Shown: one piece after another, positions 1 through 8,075 of the stretch
Numbering within the stretch: position 1 is the first letter of the stretch
Layout: every line of letters begins with the position of its first letter
Position numbers and translations under genes: made by a program
Notes under the pieces: generated by a model
The model's input: only the letters and a program-made list of their open reading frames with translations
Databases searched by the model: none
Told to the model about the DNA's origin: nothing
NCBI RefSeq assembly: GCF_003947455.1
Contig: NZ_QHJH01000024.1
Span: 1 to 64,000 of the forward strand
Length of the DNA: 64,000 nt
Reading direction: 5' to 3'
Source: Streptomyces sp. WAC 04229
GTDB lineage: Bacteria; Actinomycetota; Actinomycetes; Streptomycetales; Streptomycetaceae

Positions 1-85
1 CCACCAAAACCACCCCAGAGTAATTGTCCGCCGCCTTCAAATGTTTAAAAAAACAAGCCCCCGCAGACACGCCGCGCCGCCACTA

Positions 86-296
86 CGTGGCGGCCACGGG
101 GCTACGCTCCGCGTAGCCCGGACGGCTCCGCCGTCCGATACGGCCAACTCCGTTGTCCGCGGCTCGAATTGCTCCGCAATTCGGCCTACAGAAATTCGCT
201 TCGCGAATTCCTGGGCTGGCTGCGTCCACCGAATCCACGCGGCCTGGAGGAGCATCCGTCACAGCTCGTATCGGATAACCAGAGTCCGCTCCGCGG
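86..296. repeat. Array of short hairpins with 3-base loops (telomere-like palindromes)
   Basis: Consecutive inverted repeats, nearly all with a TCC or TTC loop, lie almost end to end. Stems are 86-90/94-98 (5 bp, loop CGG), 99-107/111-119 (9 bp), 119-126/130-137 (8 bp), 141-148/152-159 (one mismatch), 165-172/176-183 (8 bp), 193-199/203-209 (7 bp, loop TTC) and 286-289/293-296 (4 bp). Read on the other strand, most loops have the form GCGGAGC or GCGAAGC, the GCGNAGC mini-hairpin type. Such crowded palindromes are typical of Streptomyces chromosome and linear-plasmid ends. The hairpins are seen directly; the telomere link is inference. No gene overlaps them. Confidence 0.7.
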
Positions 297-299
297 CCC

Positions 300-770
300 T
301 CCAGACAATCAGTGTAAACAGCAACTTACTCAAAAATAAAGGAAACTGATAATGCGTCATTAACTGGTGACACGACATCGGTAATTACAATCACTATCTT
401 CACTCCGCCCCCGCAAACCAACTCCCTGAAAAAACACGGCCCGAATTCCCAATTCGCTGTGAAAGTAGATCAGCAATCAACACACACAACAACAACGACC
501 CGGAATCGTCAACCCATGGCAATGCAGAACACCACACCAACCACAGAGCGCCACATGGTGCGTATCCAAGAATCAGTCAGCGAGAAAACACCGTCAACAA
601 GGCAATGGCCCAAGTTAATTGACGGCCAAACAGCAGATGAGGGGAGCCCGCCACCTACCCTCGCACGCGCCTCTTAGAACTCCTAACGAAATGATCTTCG
701 AGCTGGTTGGATCACTCCGGGACTGACGACCTGGGGGTGTGCGGTGGCGCGGCCGAAGCTGTGGGGGAAG
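300..770. other. Gene-free, comparatively AT-rich stretch
   Basis: No reading frame here resembles a known protein. Base composition is clearly less GC-rich than the rest of the window, with CA-rich runs around 470-560. Only short open frames occur. It looks like non-coding or foreign/decayed DNA between the hairpin array and the first transposase remnant. Confidence 0.5.
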
Positions 771-774
771 TCGA

Positions 775-1190
775 AGACGAGCTGTGGGCGGTGATCGAGC
801 CGTTGCTGCCCAAGGTGGAGCGTCCGACGCGGCATCCCGCTCGCCGCCACCCTGACTGAGGGCAGTCGCAACGATGAAACCCAGCTAATCCTACTTCTCC
901 AAGCCGTGCCGCCCGTTCGTGGCAAGCGCGGCCGGCCCCGACGTCGCCCCGGCAGTGCCGGCCGACCGCGGCTACGACCCCGACAAATACCGCCGCCTGG
1001 TCTGGTCCTCGGGGTGAGGCCGCTGATCGCCCGCCGTGGCACCGAGCACGGATCCGGACTTGGTACCCAACGCTAAGTCGTGGAACGCGCGTTCGCCCAT
1101 TTACATGGGTTCCGCCGCTTTCGAAGCCGCTGGGAGATACGTGACGACATCCACGGAGCGTTTCTCACTCCGGTTGCGCGCTCATCTGCT
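775..1190 (+). pseudogene. IS5-family transposase remnant, internally deleted
   Basis: The plus strand encodes pieces of an IS5-family (DUF4096-type) DDE transposase. An N-terminal piece reading LWAVIEPLLPKVERPTR (about 775-830) is fused directly to GIPLAATLTEGSRND (about 831-877), skipping roughly the central third of a normal enzyme. The frame is then disturbed and resumes as RRGTEHGSGLG and WEIRDDIHGAFL up to about 1188, with an in-frame stop near 1075. It cannot make an active enzyme. Its position beside other debris marks a decayed insertion-rich border. Confidence 0.75.
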
Positions 1191-1264
1191 GGCGACGCCT
1201 GATGCGATCGCGTGGAAGGAGTGCTGGGGTGAGACGACGTGCCGGACTTCCGGACGTCGAAGTG

Positions 1265-1550
1265 GTGGAGAGTGCATGGAACATTTCATCCAGCACGCCA
1301 CGGCAAAGAGCGGCACGTCCGAAGCACTCAATGCGGTCATCGCCTCCGGTATCGATCCATACTCCGACAGCCGCGCACTCCTTACCGACGCTGTCGCCAC
1401 CCTCCTCGCGGTCGGCGCCCGAGACGGAAGCCTGCGAACGGACGTCGCCCCGCCCATGTCCTACGCCTCATGGGTGGCATCGCATCTTCCGTGCAGCACG
1501 GCACCAAAGAGCAAGCCCGTCCGCTCCTCGACCTCTTCATGGAGCGCTGA
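1265..1550 (+). pseudogene. TetR-family regulator C-terminal remnant, frameshifted
   Basis: Two frames together give the ligand-domain C-terminus of a TetR/AcrR regulator. The first reads ALNAVIASGIDPYSDSRALL and continues to DGSLRTDVAP, ending near 1455. After a frame change the text continues as HVLRLMGGIASSVQHG and ends LLDLFMER at the stop at 1550. No HTH DNA-binding half is present upstream. A sequencing error could explain the frameshift but not the missing N-terminus, so it is called a gene fragment. Confidence 0.6.
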
Positions 1551-1692
1551 CCAAGGATTCGACCGCAAGCTGAACCCGAGCTCCCGGACCGGCACCCCAA
1601 CGCGAGCGCAGCCACGGTCAATTCATCGAGTGGCTCCGTCGGTTCACGAGGTTCTGGACACATGCCGCGTACAGAGTTCCGAGCGCATTCCG

Positions 1693-1840
1693 TTAGGAGT
1701 TTTTAGCGGCCCAACAAAGGCGTTGGACGCGGTGGTGGGTGATCAGGCAGATGGCCAGTCCGAAAAATGCTTCGTGGATGTCGTCGCATCGTTCCCAGCG
1801 GATGCGCAGGCGGCGGGCCGGAGCGTCGCGTGCGAAGGCC
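1693..1840 (-). pseudogene. IS5-family transposase C-terminal fragment
   Basis: The minus strand encodes RRLRIRWERCDDIHEAF followed by FGLAICLITHHRVQRLC, the characteristic end of IS5-family transposases. Nothing upstream in the frame continues the enzyme. It lies in opposite orientation to the remnant at 775-1190, so two different IS copies or an inversion are implied. Confidence 0.65.
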
Positions 1841-2232
1841 GCGACGTCTCGTACGTCTACCGGCTGGATCGTCCTGTCCGGCTGGCCGGGAGCGAGGATC
1901 GCGCCGCCGCGCTTGCACCGCGGGGCCACCAGAGCAGGCGGCCGACATGAACACCGAAACAGAGGATCACGCCGGGGCGCCTTTCGGCGTGTGAGCGCAG
2001 GGACAATTTAACTTGGGTCGCAGCCCTAGCGGCCACGTCCAACTGCGGTTTCTGGCCGGTTCTCCCGCAGGTCCGGCCAGTTGACTTGCGGAGTGCGTGT
2101 GCTATTCGATGCGGGGGCGTTCTGGGCGTGGAGCGCACCGCCTGGCACCCCGTCGACCCGTGGGGCTTTCTGTGCAACGCTGGGCGGATCCGATTTCGTA
2201 TTGGGGTGTGTCCGTTGGAGGGGTCTATTGGC

Positions 2233-3009
2233 ATGCTTGAGACTGGTTCGAGTTCGGAGGACTGGATCAGCAGGTTTCATCTGGCGCCGGACAGTCCAGT
2301 GCGGCTCGTATGCCTGCCGCACGCCGGAGGGTCGGCAAGCTTCTTCTTTCCTGTTTCCGTGGCTCTCGCACCCGCGGTGGAGGTATTGGCGATCCAGTAC
2401 CCCGGTCGTCAGAATCGGCTCGATGTGCCGCCGATCGACAATCTTTCAGAATTGGCGGATGAGATCTTCGGCGCGCTACGGCTCAGGATCGATGACAGGC
2501 CGCTGGCCTTGTTCGGGCACAGCATGGGTGCTGTGCTCGCGTATGAGGTAGCGCTTCGTCTGCAGCGGAGCGGTCTTCCGTCGCCGGCTCGGCTCTTTGT
2601 CTCCGGTCGGCAGGCCCCGTCCTGCTATCGAGACGGACGGACTCATCGGGCGTCCGATGACGAGGTCGTGGCTTCGATCCAGGCGCTGAGCGGCACCAGC
2701 CAGGCGATTTTGGACGATCCGGAGATGCTGGCGATGATCCTTCCGGCGATCCGCAGCGACTACCACGCCGTCGCGGGGTACCGGCACGACCCGGGTCAGG
2801 TACTCGACTGTCCGGTGACCGTGCTGCACGGCGAAAGCGATCCGCAGGTGTCGATCGACGAGGCACGCGCTTGGGCGGAACACACTACTGGGCAGACCGA
2901 CGTGCAGGTGTTTCCGGGTGAGCACTTCTTTGTCGTCGACCGCAGTCGTGAGGTGATCGGACTGCTGTCACGGGAGTTGCGCGACCTGTGCGCGGGACTG
3001 AACCGATGA
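2233..3009 (+). CDS. Type II thioesterase (alpha/beta hydrolase)
   Basis: A 258-residue external thioesterase of the kind that clears misprimed or stalled acyl/aminoacyl groups from NRPS carrier domains in the cytosol. GHSMG with the nucleophile Ser at 97 is clear; the expected Asp (GESDPQ) and His (GEHFF) follow in the last third, and the LPHAGGS motif near residue 28 is typical. The ATG at 2233 is chosen because GGAGGGG lies about 10 bases upstream; an ORF extends further 5' without a ribosome site. It is followed after 45 bases by a ferredoxin. It probably proofreads the NRPSs to the right, but it is 28 kb from the nearest NRPS-related gene, so partnership is inferred. Confidence 0.85.
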   Translation: MLETGSSSEDWISRFHLAPDSPVRLVCLPHAGGSASFFFPVSVALAPAVEVLAIQYPGRQNRLDVPPIDNLSELADEIFGALRLRIDDRPLALFGHSMGAVLAYEVALRLQRSGLPSPARLFVSGRQAPSCYRDGRTHRASDDEVVASIQALSGTSQAILDDPEMLAMILPAIRSDYHAVAGYRHDPGQVLDCPVTVLHGESDPQVSIDEARAWAEHTTGQTDVQVFPGEHFFVVDRSREVIGLLSRELRDLCAGLNR

Positions 3010-3054
3010 ATCATTTTCGGGGAGTCAGCCCCTTACAGAGAAGGAGGGAGAACA

Positions 3055-3255
3055 ATGATGCGTGTTGAAGTCGACGTTCCCAGCTGTGTTGCTTCGGGTC
3101 AGTGCGTGATGCTCGCCCCCGACGTCTTCGACCAGCGTGAGGAGGACGGCAGCGTCGTGCTCCTTGATGAAACTCCGCCTCATGAGCTGCATGACGTCGT
3201 GGGCGAGTCGGCCACGATGTGCCCCGCGCAAGCGATTCGTCTCGCGGAGTCGTGA
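3055..3255 (+). CDS. Small 3Fe-4S ferredoxin
   Basis: A 66-residue ferredoxin of the SoyB/FdxA-like group that passes electrons to bacterial P450s. Cys at positions 11 and 17 (C-x5-C) and the late CPAQAI give three cluster ligands; the position that is Cys in 4Fe-4S proteins is not Cys, so a 3Fe-4S cluster is expected. AAGGAGGGAG lies just before the tandem ATG ATG start. Four GPA P450s (oxyA-D) are encoded elsewhere in the window and have no other ferredoxin here, so this is a candidate redox partner; no reductase gene is visible. Confidence 0.85.
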   Translation: MMRVEVDVPSCVASGQCVMLAPDVFDQREEDGSVVLLDETPPHELHDVVGESATMCPAQAIRLAES

Positions 3256-3349
3256 CCGTCGCCGAGACCCTCCACTGGTTGGGCCGCGAGGAAGCCCTGT
3301 CCGGAGCCTGGGCCCCCGGGCCGGCTGCCCCTGCGCGGCGGTCGGCGGC

Positions 3350-3793
3350 TCAGCCCGGGAGTTCCTTCCAATAGCGGGCGGAAAGCGTGCAGCGGTCGTC
3401 GTATCCGTGGTGCTGGTAGAAGGCGTTGGCATCGAGCCGGGAGCGCAGGGTCGTCACTTCGAGGGCGGAGCAGTCCCACTGTCGCGCCAGTTTTTCGGCG
3501 GCGAGGATCAGCCGGCTGCCCGCTCCTGTGCGGCGGGCCGCCTCGTCGACGACGAGGCTCTCGATGCGGGCCCAGTGCCCGGTTTTCTCGAGGTACGGGA
3601 CGGCGTGCAGGGAAAGGCAGCCGATGACGCGTTCGTTGTGCTCAGCCACCAGGACAGCGCTGAACGGATCGTCGAGCCATAGGGTGAAGCGCTTTTCGAC
3701 GTCGGGTGTCGTACTGGGGTACCCGAGTTGGCCCAGGAGGCCGGCGATCTGGTCGGCATCCGAGAGAGTGGCTCGGCGTACGGTGACTGTCAC
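3350..3793 (-). CDS. GNAT acetyltransferase, PhnO-like
   Basis: A 147-residue single-domain GNAT. The acetyl-CoA pyrophosphate loop RRTGAG follows the strand IESLVV, and a late AFYQHHGY segment closes the fold. Length and layout match E. coli PhnO, the aminoalkylphosphonate N-acetyltransferase, although that fold group is broad. It is the last gene of the minus-strand string containing the phosphonate enzymes, 65 bases beyond murF. N-acetylating 2-aminoethylphosphonate or a related amine for self-protection or as a tailoring step fits this position, but the substrate is inferred. It converges with the ferredoxin gene. Confidence 0.75.
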   Translation of the reverse strand: MTVTVRRATLSDADQIAGLLGQLGYPSTTPDVEKRFTLWLDDPFSAVLVAEHNERVIGCLSLHAVPYLEKTGHWARIESLVVDEAARRTGAGSRLILAAEKLARQWDCSALEVTTLRSRLDANAFYQHHGYDDRCTLSARYWKELPG

Positions 3794-3858
3794 CTCGTCA
3801 GCCTACTGCGGTTGAGGTTGCGGCGTGGTGACCGTCCGGGCTGTTCTCGCCGGCCCCG

Positions 3859-5394
3859 TCACCGTGGCCCCTGACTGCCGCTGGGCGCTTCGACATCGAA
3901 GTCGCTGTCCCATCCCGTGCTGGGGGTCTCGGCGGGAAGGAGCGCGTCGGCTATCCGCCAGAGTGCGGCTTTTCGGGAGCCTTTGAGAAGCACGACGTCC
4001 CCGGCGCGCAGTTCGTCGCGCAGGAGCGCCGTTGCGGCTTCGACGTCCGGCACCAGTTCAGTACGGGTGTCCTTGCTTGCGCTTCTCGCCGCGGCTTCAT
4101 GGATCTGGCGGGCGTCCTCGCCGATTACCACGATTCTGTCGGCGGACTGCGCGGCGAGCCGTCCCCAGCTGTCGTGCCTGGCGTCTTTGGAGAAGTTGGG
4201 GTCGTGTGCCGTCCCGAGCAGCGCCCACTTTCGTGCATCGCCGGTCGTGGCCATCGCGGCCAGGGTGCGCAGGGCAGCCCGCACCGATCCCGAGCTCACG
4301 TTGCGCGCGTCGTCGATCAGGGTGACTCCCTCGGGCGTCCGGTGGACCGCCATTCGGTGCGGGGGTGTCGAGCGGTCGTTTTGCAGACCCGCGATGACCT
4401 CGTCGCATGTGGCACCGAACTCCAGGGCGACTGCCGCGGCGGCCAGCGCGTTGTCGATCTGGTGCTCACCGTGGGTCGGCAGGGCGACTCGTGCGGAATC
4501 ACTGATGTCGGGGAGGTTGAGCCGCATGGTGAACCGCGGTCTCGCTTGACTGTCGAGTTCGATTGCGGTGGCGCGCACGTGTGCTTGGGCGGTGCGTCCG
4601 GTCAGCACGACTCGGGCCGAGGTCCGGTGCGCCATGGCGGCGACGCGCGGGTCGTCGGCGTTGAGAACGGCGACCCCGCCGGCTGATGCGTGCGGCAGTG
4701 CTTCCACGAGTTCGCCCTTGGCGGCGGCGATGGCGTCCTGGGAGCCGAACCTGTTGAGATGGGCGTCGCCGACGTTGAGTACGACGCCGACGCGGGGCGG
4801 TGCCGTTGCGCAGAGCTTCGCCATGTGACCGATGCCTCTGGTGCCCAGTTCGAGGACGAGGTGCTGGGTGTCTTTGTCGATCCGGAGGATCGTCCACGGT
4901 TGTCCCAACTCGTTGTTGAACGATCGCGGTGATGTGATGGTCGGTCCGAGCTGGGCCAGTAGGTGTCCGATGAGGTTCTTGGTGGAGGTCTTCCCGACCG
5001 ACCCGGTCACCCCGACAACTGCGCAGTTGGGGACTTGACGCAGCACATGGTTTGCGAGCTTCGCCAGTGCGGCCAGCACTGCCGCGCCGGATCCGTCGTG
5101 GTCGCCCGCCAGCGCGAGCACATCGGTGGGGTTGCGGCTGCCCAGCGACGGTACGAGGACTGCGGGTGCTGTCACCTCGTGTGCCGTGAGCACCGCGACG
5201 GCTCCTCGGGCGAGCGCCTGCTCGGCGAACTGAAGGCCGTCGGAGCGTTGTCCCGGCAGTGCCACGAAGAGCGATCCGGGTCCCACTTTCCTGCTGTCGA
5301 ACTCGACGGTGCCGCGAACTTGCTGCGTGCCGTCCGCCCGGTGGAGGCGGCCGCCCACCACGCCCGCAACGGTGTTGAGATCGAGCGGGATCAT
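3859..5394 (-). CDS. murF: MurF-type ligase (UDP-MurNAc-tripeptide:D-Ala-D-Ala ligase)
   Basis: A 511-residue Mur ligase. MurF joins D-Ala-D-X to UDP-MurNAc-tripeptide in the cytosol. The ATP loop GVTGSVGKT is at residues 128-136, the N-terminal UDP-binding domain has DSRKV near 33, and the C-terminal domain carries DDARNVSSGS, where MurF proteins usually have a DxYNANP-like motif. The start is the ATG at 5394, overlapping the previous gene's stop (TAATG) behind GGAGG; a much longer ORF runs 5' but is overlap only. Extra murF copies occur in GPA clusters, where they handle resistant D-Ala-D-Lac precursors. Here the gene sits in the phosphonate operon, so an amide-ligase role in phosphonopeptide assembly is an alternative. 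Confidence 0.85.
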   Translation of the reverse strand: MIPLDLNTVAGVVGGRLHRADGTQQVRGTVEFDSRKVGPGSLFVALPGQRSDGLQFAEQALARGAVAVLTAHEVTAPAVLVPSLGSRNPTDVLALAGDHDGSGAAVLAALAKLANHVLRQVPNCAVVGVTGSVGKTSTKNLIGHLLAQLGPTITSPRSFNNELGQPWTILRIDKDTQHLVLELGTRGIGHMAKLCATAPPRVGVVLNVGDAHLNRFGSQDAIAAAKGELVEALPHASAGGVAVLNADDPRVAAMAHRTSARVVLTGRTAQAHVRATAIELDSQARPRFTMRLNLPDISDSARVALPTHGEHQIDNALAAAAVALEFGATCDEVIAGLQNDRSTPPHRMAVHRTPEGVTLIDDARNVSSGSVRAALRTLAAMATTGDARKWALLGTAHDPNFSKDARHDSWGRLAAQSADRIVVIGEDARQIHEAAARSASKDTRTELVPDVEAATALLRDELRAGDVVLLKGSRKAALWRIADALLPAETPSTGWDSDFDVEAPSGSQGPR

Positions 5395-6230
5395 TATTCC
5401 TCCACGGAGTCGATGTGCTGTGGCTGCGGAGCGTCGGCCAGGCGCAGGGTGGTGTCCTCGGGCCGTGGCGGCGGGCCGGTCTCGAGGTAGGACGGATGGT
5501 CGAAGAGGTGCTGGCCGCTCAGATCGTTCTGCCGGCTCAGAAAGAGCTGAAGTTTCTTTCGGTCGTCCGACCAACCGAGACCGTCGAAGAATTCCATGCC
5601 GGTGAACCTTGTTTTGTATCGGGCGCCTTCGTAGTAGCACGTGCCCAAATACACGTGGGAAAGGCCGTGGTGTTGTAGCTCGCTGATCACACTGCTCATC
5701 AGGTGCGAGCCGACGCTCGTTTTCCGGTACCGCGTGTCGTAGAAGGCCAGAGCGTAGTAGGCGATGGGTGGTTCGACGTACAGGGTGCCCAGCGCTGCTG
5801 GCGAATTGTCGGTGGTATCCGTCAGCGTCAGCAGATGTGTCGTCATGGGTGAGTTCAGGCGGGCCGTCAGGTCTGCGGTGCGAAATGGACGGCCTCGCCG
5901 CGTGAGCCACCACGAACTTTCGTTCATGTAGCGCACACACATGTCTGCCCAGTCATCCGGCCCGGCGAGCTGCGCACGCGGGAGAAATGCGCGGCGGAGC
6001 GTGTCGCACTGTCTCCTGACGTAGCGTTCGCGTCTGCTTTCCGTGTACCTGGCGAGGTCGATGCGCACGCTGCGGGCCAGGTAGAACCTGGTCAGCTCGC
6101 GGTTGCTCGGCAACATGCCGTAGCCGAACGCGGTGGCGGCCGTCTCGCCGTCTTCCGGAAAGCCCAGCACCTGGTACGGCGCGAGATGGTTTTCGTAGTC
6201 AGGGGTGGTTTCCGAGAAGGCCAGTCTCAT
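5394..6230 (-). CDS. Arginyl-tRNA-protein transferase (ATE)-like GNAT-fold protein
   Basis: A 278-residue protein whose C-terminal half (about residues 165-250) follows the ATE1/leucyl-tRNA transferase pattern: AFYDTRYRKTSVG, then HVYLGTCYYEGARYKTRF and a GMEFFDGLGW segment. ATE enzymes move an amino acid from charged tRNA to a peptide N-terminus. The usual ATE N-terminal cysteine cluster is absent, so it is not a standard N-degron enzyme. Charged-tRNA-dependent transferases occur in several phosphonate pathways (dehydrophos, fosfazinomycin), and a similar amide-forming role is plausible. Its start overlaps the M23 gene and its stop overlaps murF, so the three are translationally coupled. Substrate unknown. 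Confidence 0.6.
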   Translation of the reverse strand: MRLAFSETTPDYENHLAPYQVLGFPEDGETAATAFGYGMLPSNRELTRFYLARSVRIDLARYTESRRERYVRRQCDTLRRAFLPRAQLAGPDDWADMCVRYMNESSWWLTRRGRPFRTADLTARLNSPMTTHLLTLTDTTDNSPAALGTLYVEPPIAYYALAFYDTRYRKTSVGSHLMSSVISELQHHGLSHVYLGTCYYEGARYKTRFTGMEFFDGLGWSDDRKKLQLFLSRQNDLSGQHLFDHPSYLETGPPPRPEDTTLRLADAPQPQHIDSVEE

Positions 6231-6778
6231 GGAACGTATCCATCGATGTCGAGGCCGGTTTCGATGAGATCGAACAGTCGTGCTGGATTGGCGTTTATGT
6301 GGTCGCCGTCAGGGTGGTACTGAAAGTGCAGGTGTGCTGCCCTTGGCGGAATCGACGTGCCGTCGGCGACAGCGCCGCCGGTGTGGCCGAGGTAACCGAT
6401 GACCGTGCCCGCGGTGACGGCAACCGGCCGTTCGCTCGTGCCGATGAATTCTGCCGGGAACGCGTCTGCCGGGCATGCGGGGTCGGTACCCAGGTGAAGG
6501 TAGTGGTAGAGGGCGCCGCTTATCCCGGTCAACCGCACGCGATGACCCCCGCTTCGGCCTTCCACGGCCAGGATGAACTCCGCGGTTCCCCCTTCCACGG
6601 CCAGCAAGGGGGTGCCGATCGGGGCCTTGAGATCGATGCCCTTGTGCACGTGGTTTTCGCTCCTCCGGTGGTGCCAGCCGCCTCGGCCCGGCTCACCGGC
6701 GTCAGCCCCCCGAAGTTCCGGCCGCTCCCGGAAGTCTGCCCAGCTCATTCCCGCGACAGGGAACACGAAGTCCGGCAC
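6227..6778 (-). CDS. M23-type metallopeptidase without signal peptide
   Basis: A 183-residue LytM/M23 domain protein. The zinc ligands H45 and D49 (HKGID) and the HLHF pair H149/H151 are all present, and GTPLLAVEGGTAEF is the usual strand after the first ligand. M23 enzymes normally cut peptidoglycan cross-bridges outside the cell, but no signal peptide or membrane anchor is visible, so this one appears cytosolic. It is coupled by a 4-base overlap to the ATE-like gene and followed by murF, suggesting work on a peptide intermediate or precursor. That role is inference. Confidence 0.75.
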   Translation of the reverse strand: MPDFVFPVAGMSWADFRERPELRGADAGEPGRGGWHHRRSENHVHKGIDLKAPIGTPLLAVEGGTAEFILAVEGRSGGHRVRLTGISGALYHYLHLGTDPACPADAFPAEFIGTSERPVAVTAGTVIGYLGHTGGAVADGTSIPPRAAHLHFQYHPDGDHINANPARLFDLIETGLDIDGYVP

Positions 6779-6808
6779 GTTTTGTCACACCCCTTTTTCG
6801 GTTCTTTA

Positions 6809-8035
6809 TCAGTCGACTCGGCTGCGCAGGCCCGTGGTCCGGTGTGCTGGGGCCGCCGCTGCTGTCAGCGCACAACAGGACACGAGGACGGCTGCCGCTA
6901 CGCCCCAGCCGGCGATGCCAAGGGTGGCGATGATGCTGGCCAGAATCGAGCCGGCGATGTTGCCGACGGTTCGGCCCAGGGCGAAGACCGACTGGTACCG
7001 GCCGTGCATCGCCGGGTCCGCCAACTCGTAGCTGTAGGTCCATGCTGCCGCCGCGGTCCACATCTCGCCCAGTGTGAACAGCGCGATGCCGGTCACCAGC
7101 ATCGCGATCGCGGCACCGGTCGCGGTCGTACTGGCGAAGGCGATGAGGGTGAAGGCACCGGCGAAGGCAGCTCCGCCGAACAGCGTCACCTTCGATGCGC
7201 CGGCCAGATCGGCAGCGCTTCGGGACAAGCGCACCTGGAGCAGGACTACCACGGTGGTGTTCAGGAACAAGAGAAACCCGGTGAGGCCCGGCGGCGCGTG
7301 CGTGTGCGCGACGATCCACAGCGGGACCGCCACGGTGAGTATCCGGGCGCGCGCGGTGAGAAGGCCGCACAGAATGGCCATCACCACGTAGCGCACATCG
7401 GCGATCGCTGTTCGGGGGGACTTCCGTTCGGGAGCCGTTTGCGGACAGGGGCCTTTGACGGTGCACGGGATGGTCGCGGCGATGGCGAGCGCCGTACACA
7501 GAAAGATGGCCGTGTAGGCCGCGCGGGTGTCGGCCTGCAGCAGCGGCACGACGGCCAAGGTGCCGATCGCGTACCCGACATTCGAAAGCGAGCGGGCGTA
7601 GGCCTGGTACCGGATCCGGTCGTCGGGTCCCATGACGCGCCCGACCAGTGCACGCTGTCCGACCGACATGCCGAGCAGTGCGGAGTTCGAAACGCTCTCG
7701 AAAAGTATGAACGTGCAAAGGGAGCCGATCCAGACGAAGCAGGTCGTTGCCGTGGCCGCCAGGGCGGTTGAAACGACAATTACCTTGCGTGGGCCGAAAT
7801 GGTCCACTGCCGGGCCGATCGCGAACAACGCGGCGAAGCTGATTGCCCCGACCGCGGCCATGCCGATGCCGACATCGGCTTCCGGGAGACGTACGGAGCG
7901 AACGAGGAAAATGGCTGCTGTGGCCAGGATCGCTCCGGTGCCGATGGAGGTGAAAAGCTGGCCCAGAAGCAGGTAGTTGGACTTTCCGAACGAGGCCAAC
8001 GGCGCAGCTTTCCCGTGCAGCCATGTTCCACGCAT
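6809..8035 (-). CDS. MFS transporter, probable exporter
   Basis: A 408-residue major facilitator with about 12 hydrophobic segments (for example YLLLGQLFTSIGTGAILATA near the N-terminus) and a GPRK loop after the second or third helix. It lies between the cytidylyltransferase gene (40 bases upstream) and the M23 gene (30 bases downstream) on the same strand, so it is most likely the efflux pump for the operon's phosphonate product. Substrate cannot be read from sequence. Confidence 0.8.
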   Translation of the reverse strand: MRGTWLHGKAAPLASFGKSNYLLLGQLFTSIGTGAILATAAIFLVRSVRLPEADVGIGMAAVGAISFAALFAIGPAVDHFGPRKVIVVSTALAATATTCFVWIGSLCTFILFESVSNSALLGMSVGQRALVGRVMGPDDRIRYQAYARSLSNVGYAIGTLAVVPLLQADTRAAYTAIFLCTALAIAATIPCTVKGPCPQTAPERKSPRTAIADVRYVVMAILCGLLTARARILTVAVPLWIVAHTHAPPGLTGFLLFLNTTVVVLLQVRLSRSAADLAGASKVTLFGGAAFAGAFTLIAFASTTATGAAIAMLVTGIALFTLGEMWTAAAAWTYSYELADPAMHGRYQSVFALGRTVGNIAGSILASIIATLGIAGWGVAAAVLVSCCALTAAAAPAHRTTGLRSRVD

Positions 8036-8075
8036 GAGATGAAGCGCACCCCCTGCTTGGTCACGTGCCGGCTTG

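Noticed and set aside
41..349. A 102-codon plus-strand open frame at the left edge
   Set aside because: It runs straight through the hairpin array, resembles no protein and has no ribosome site.
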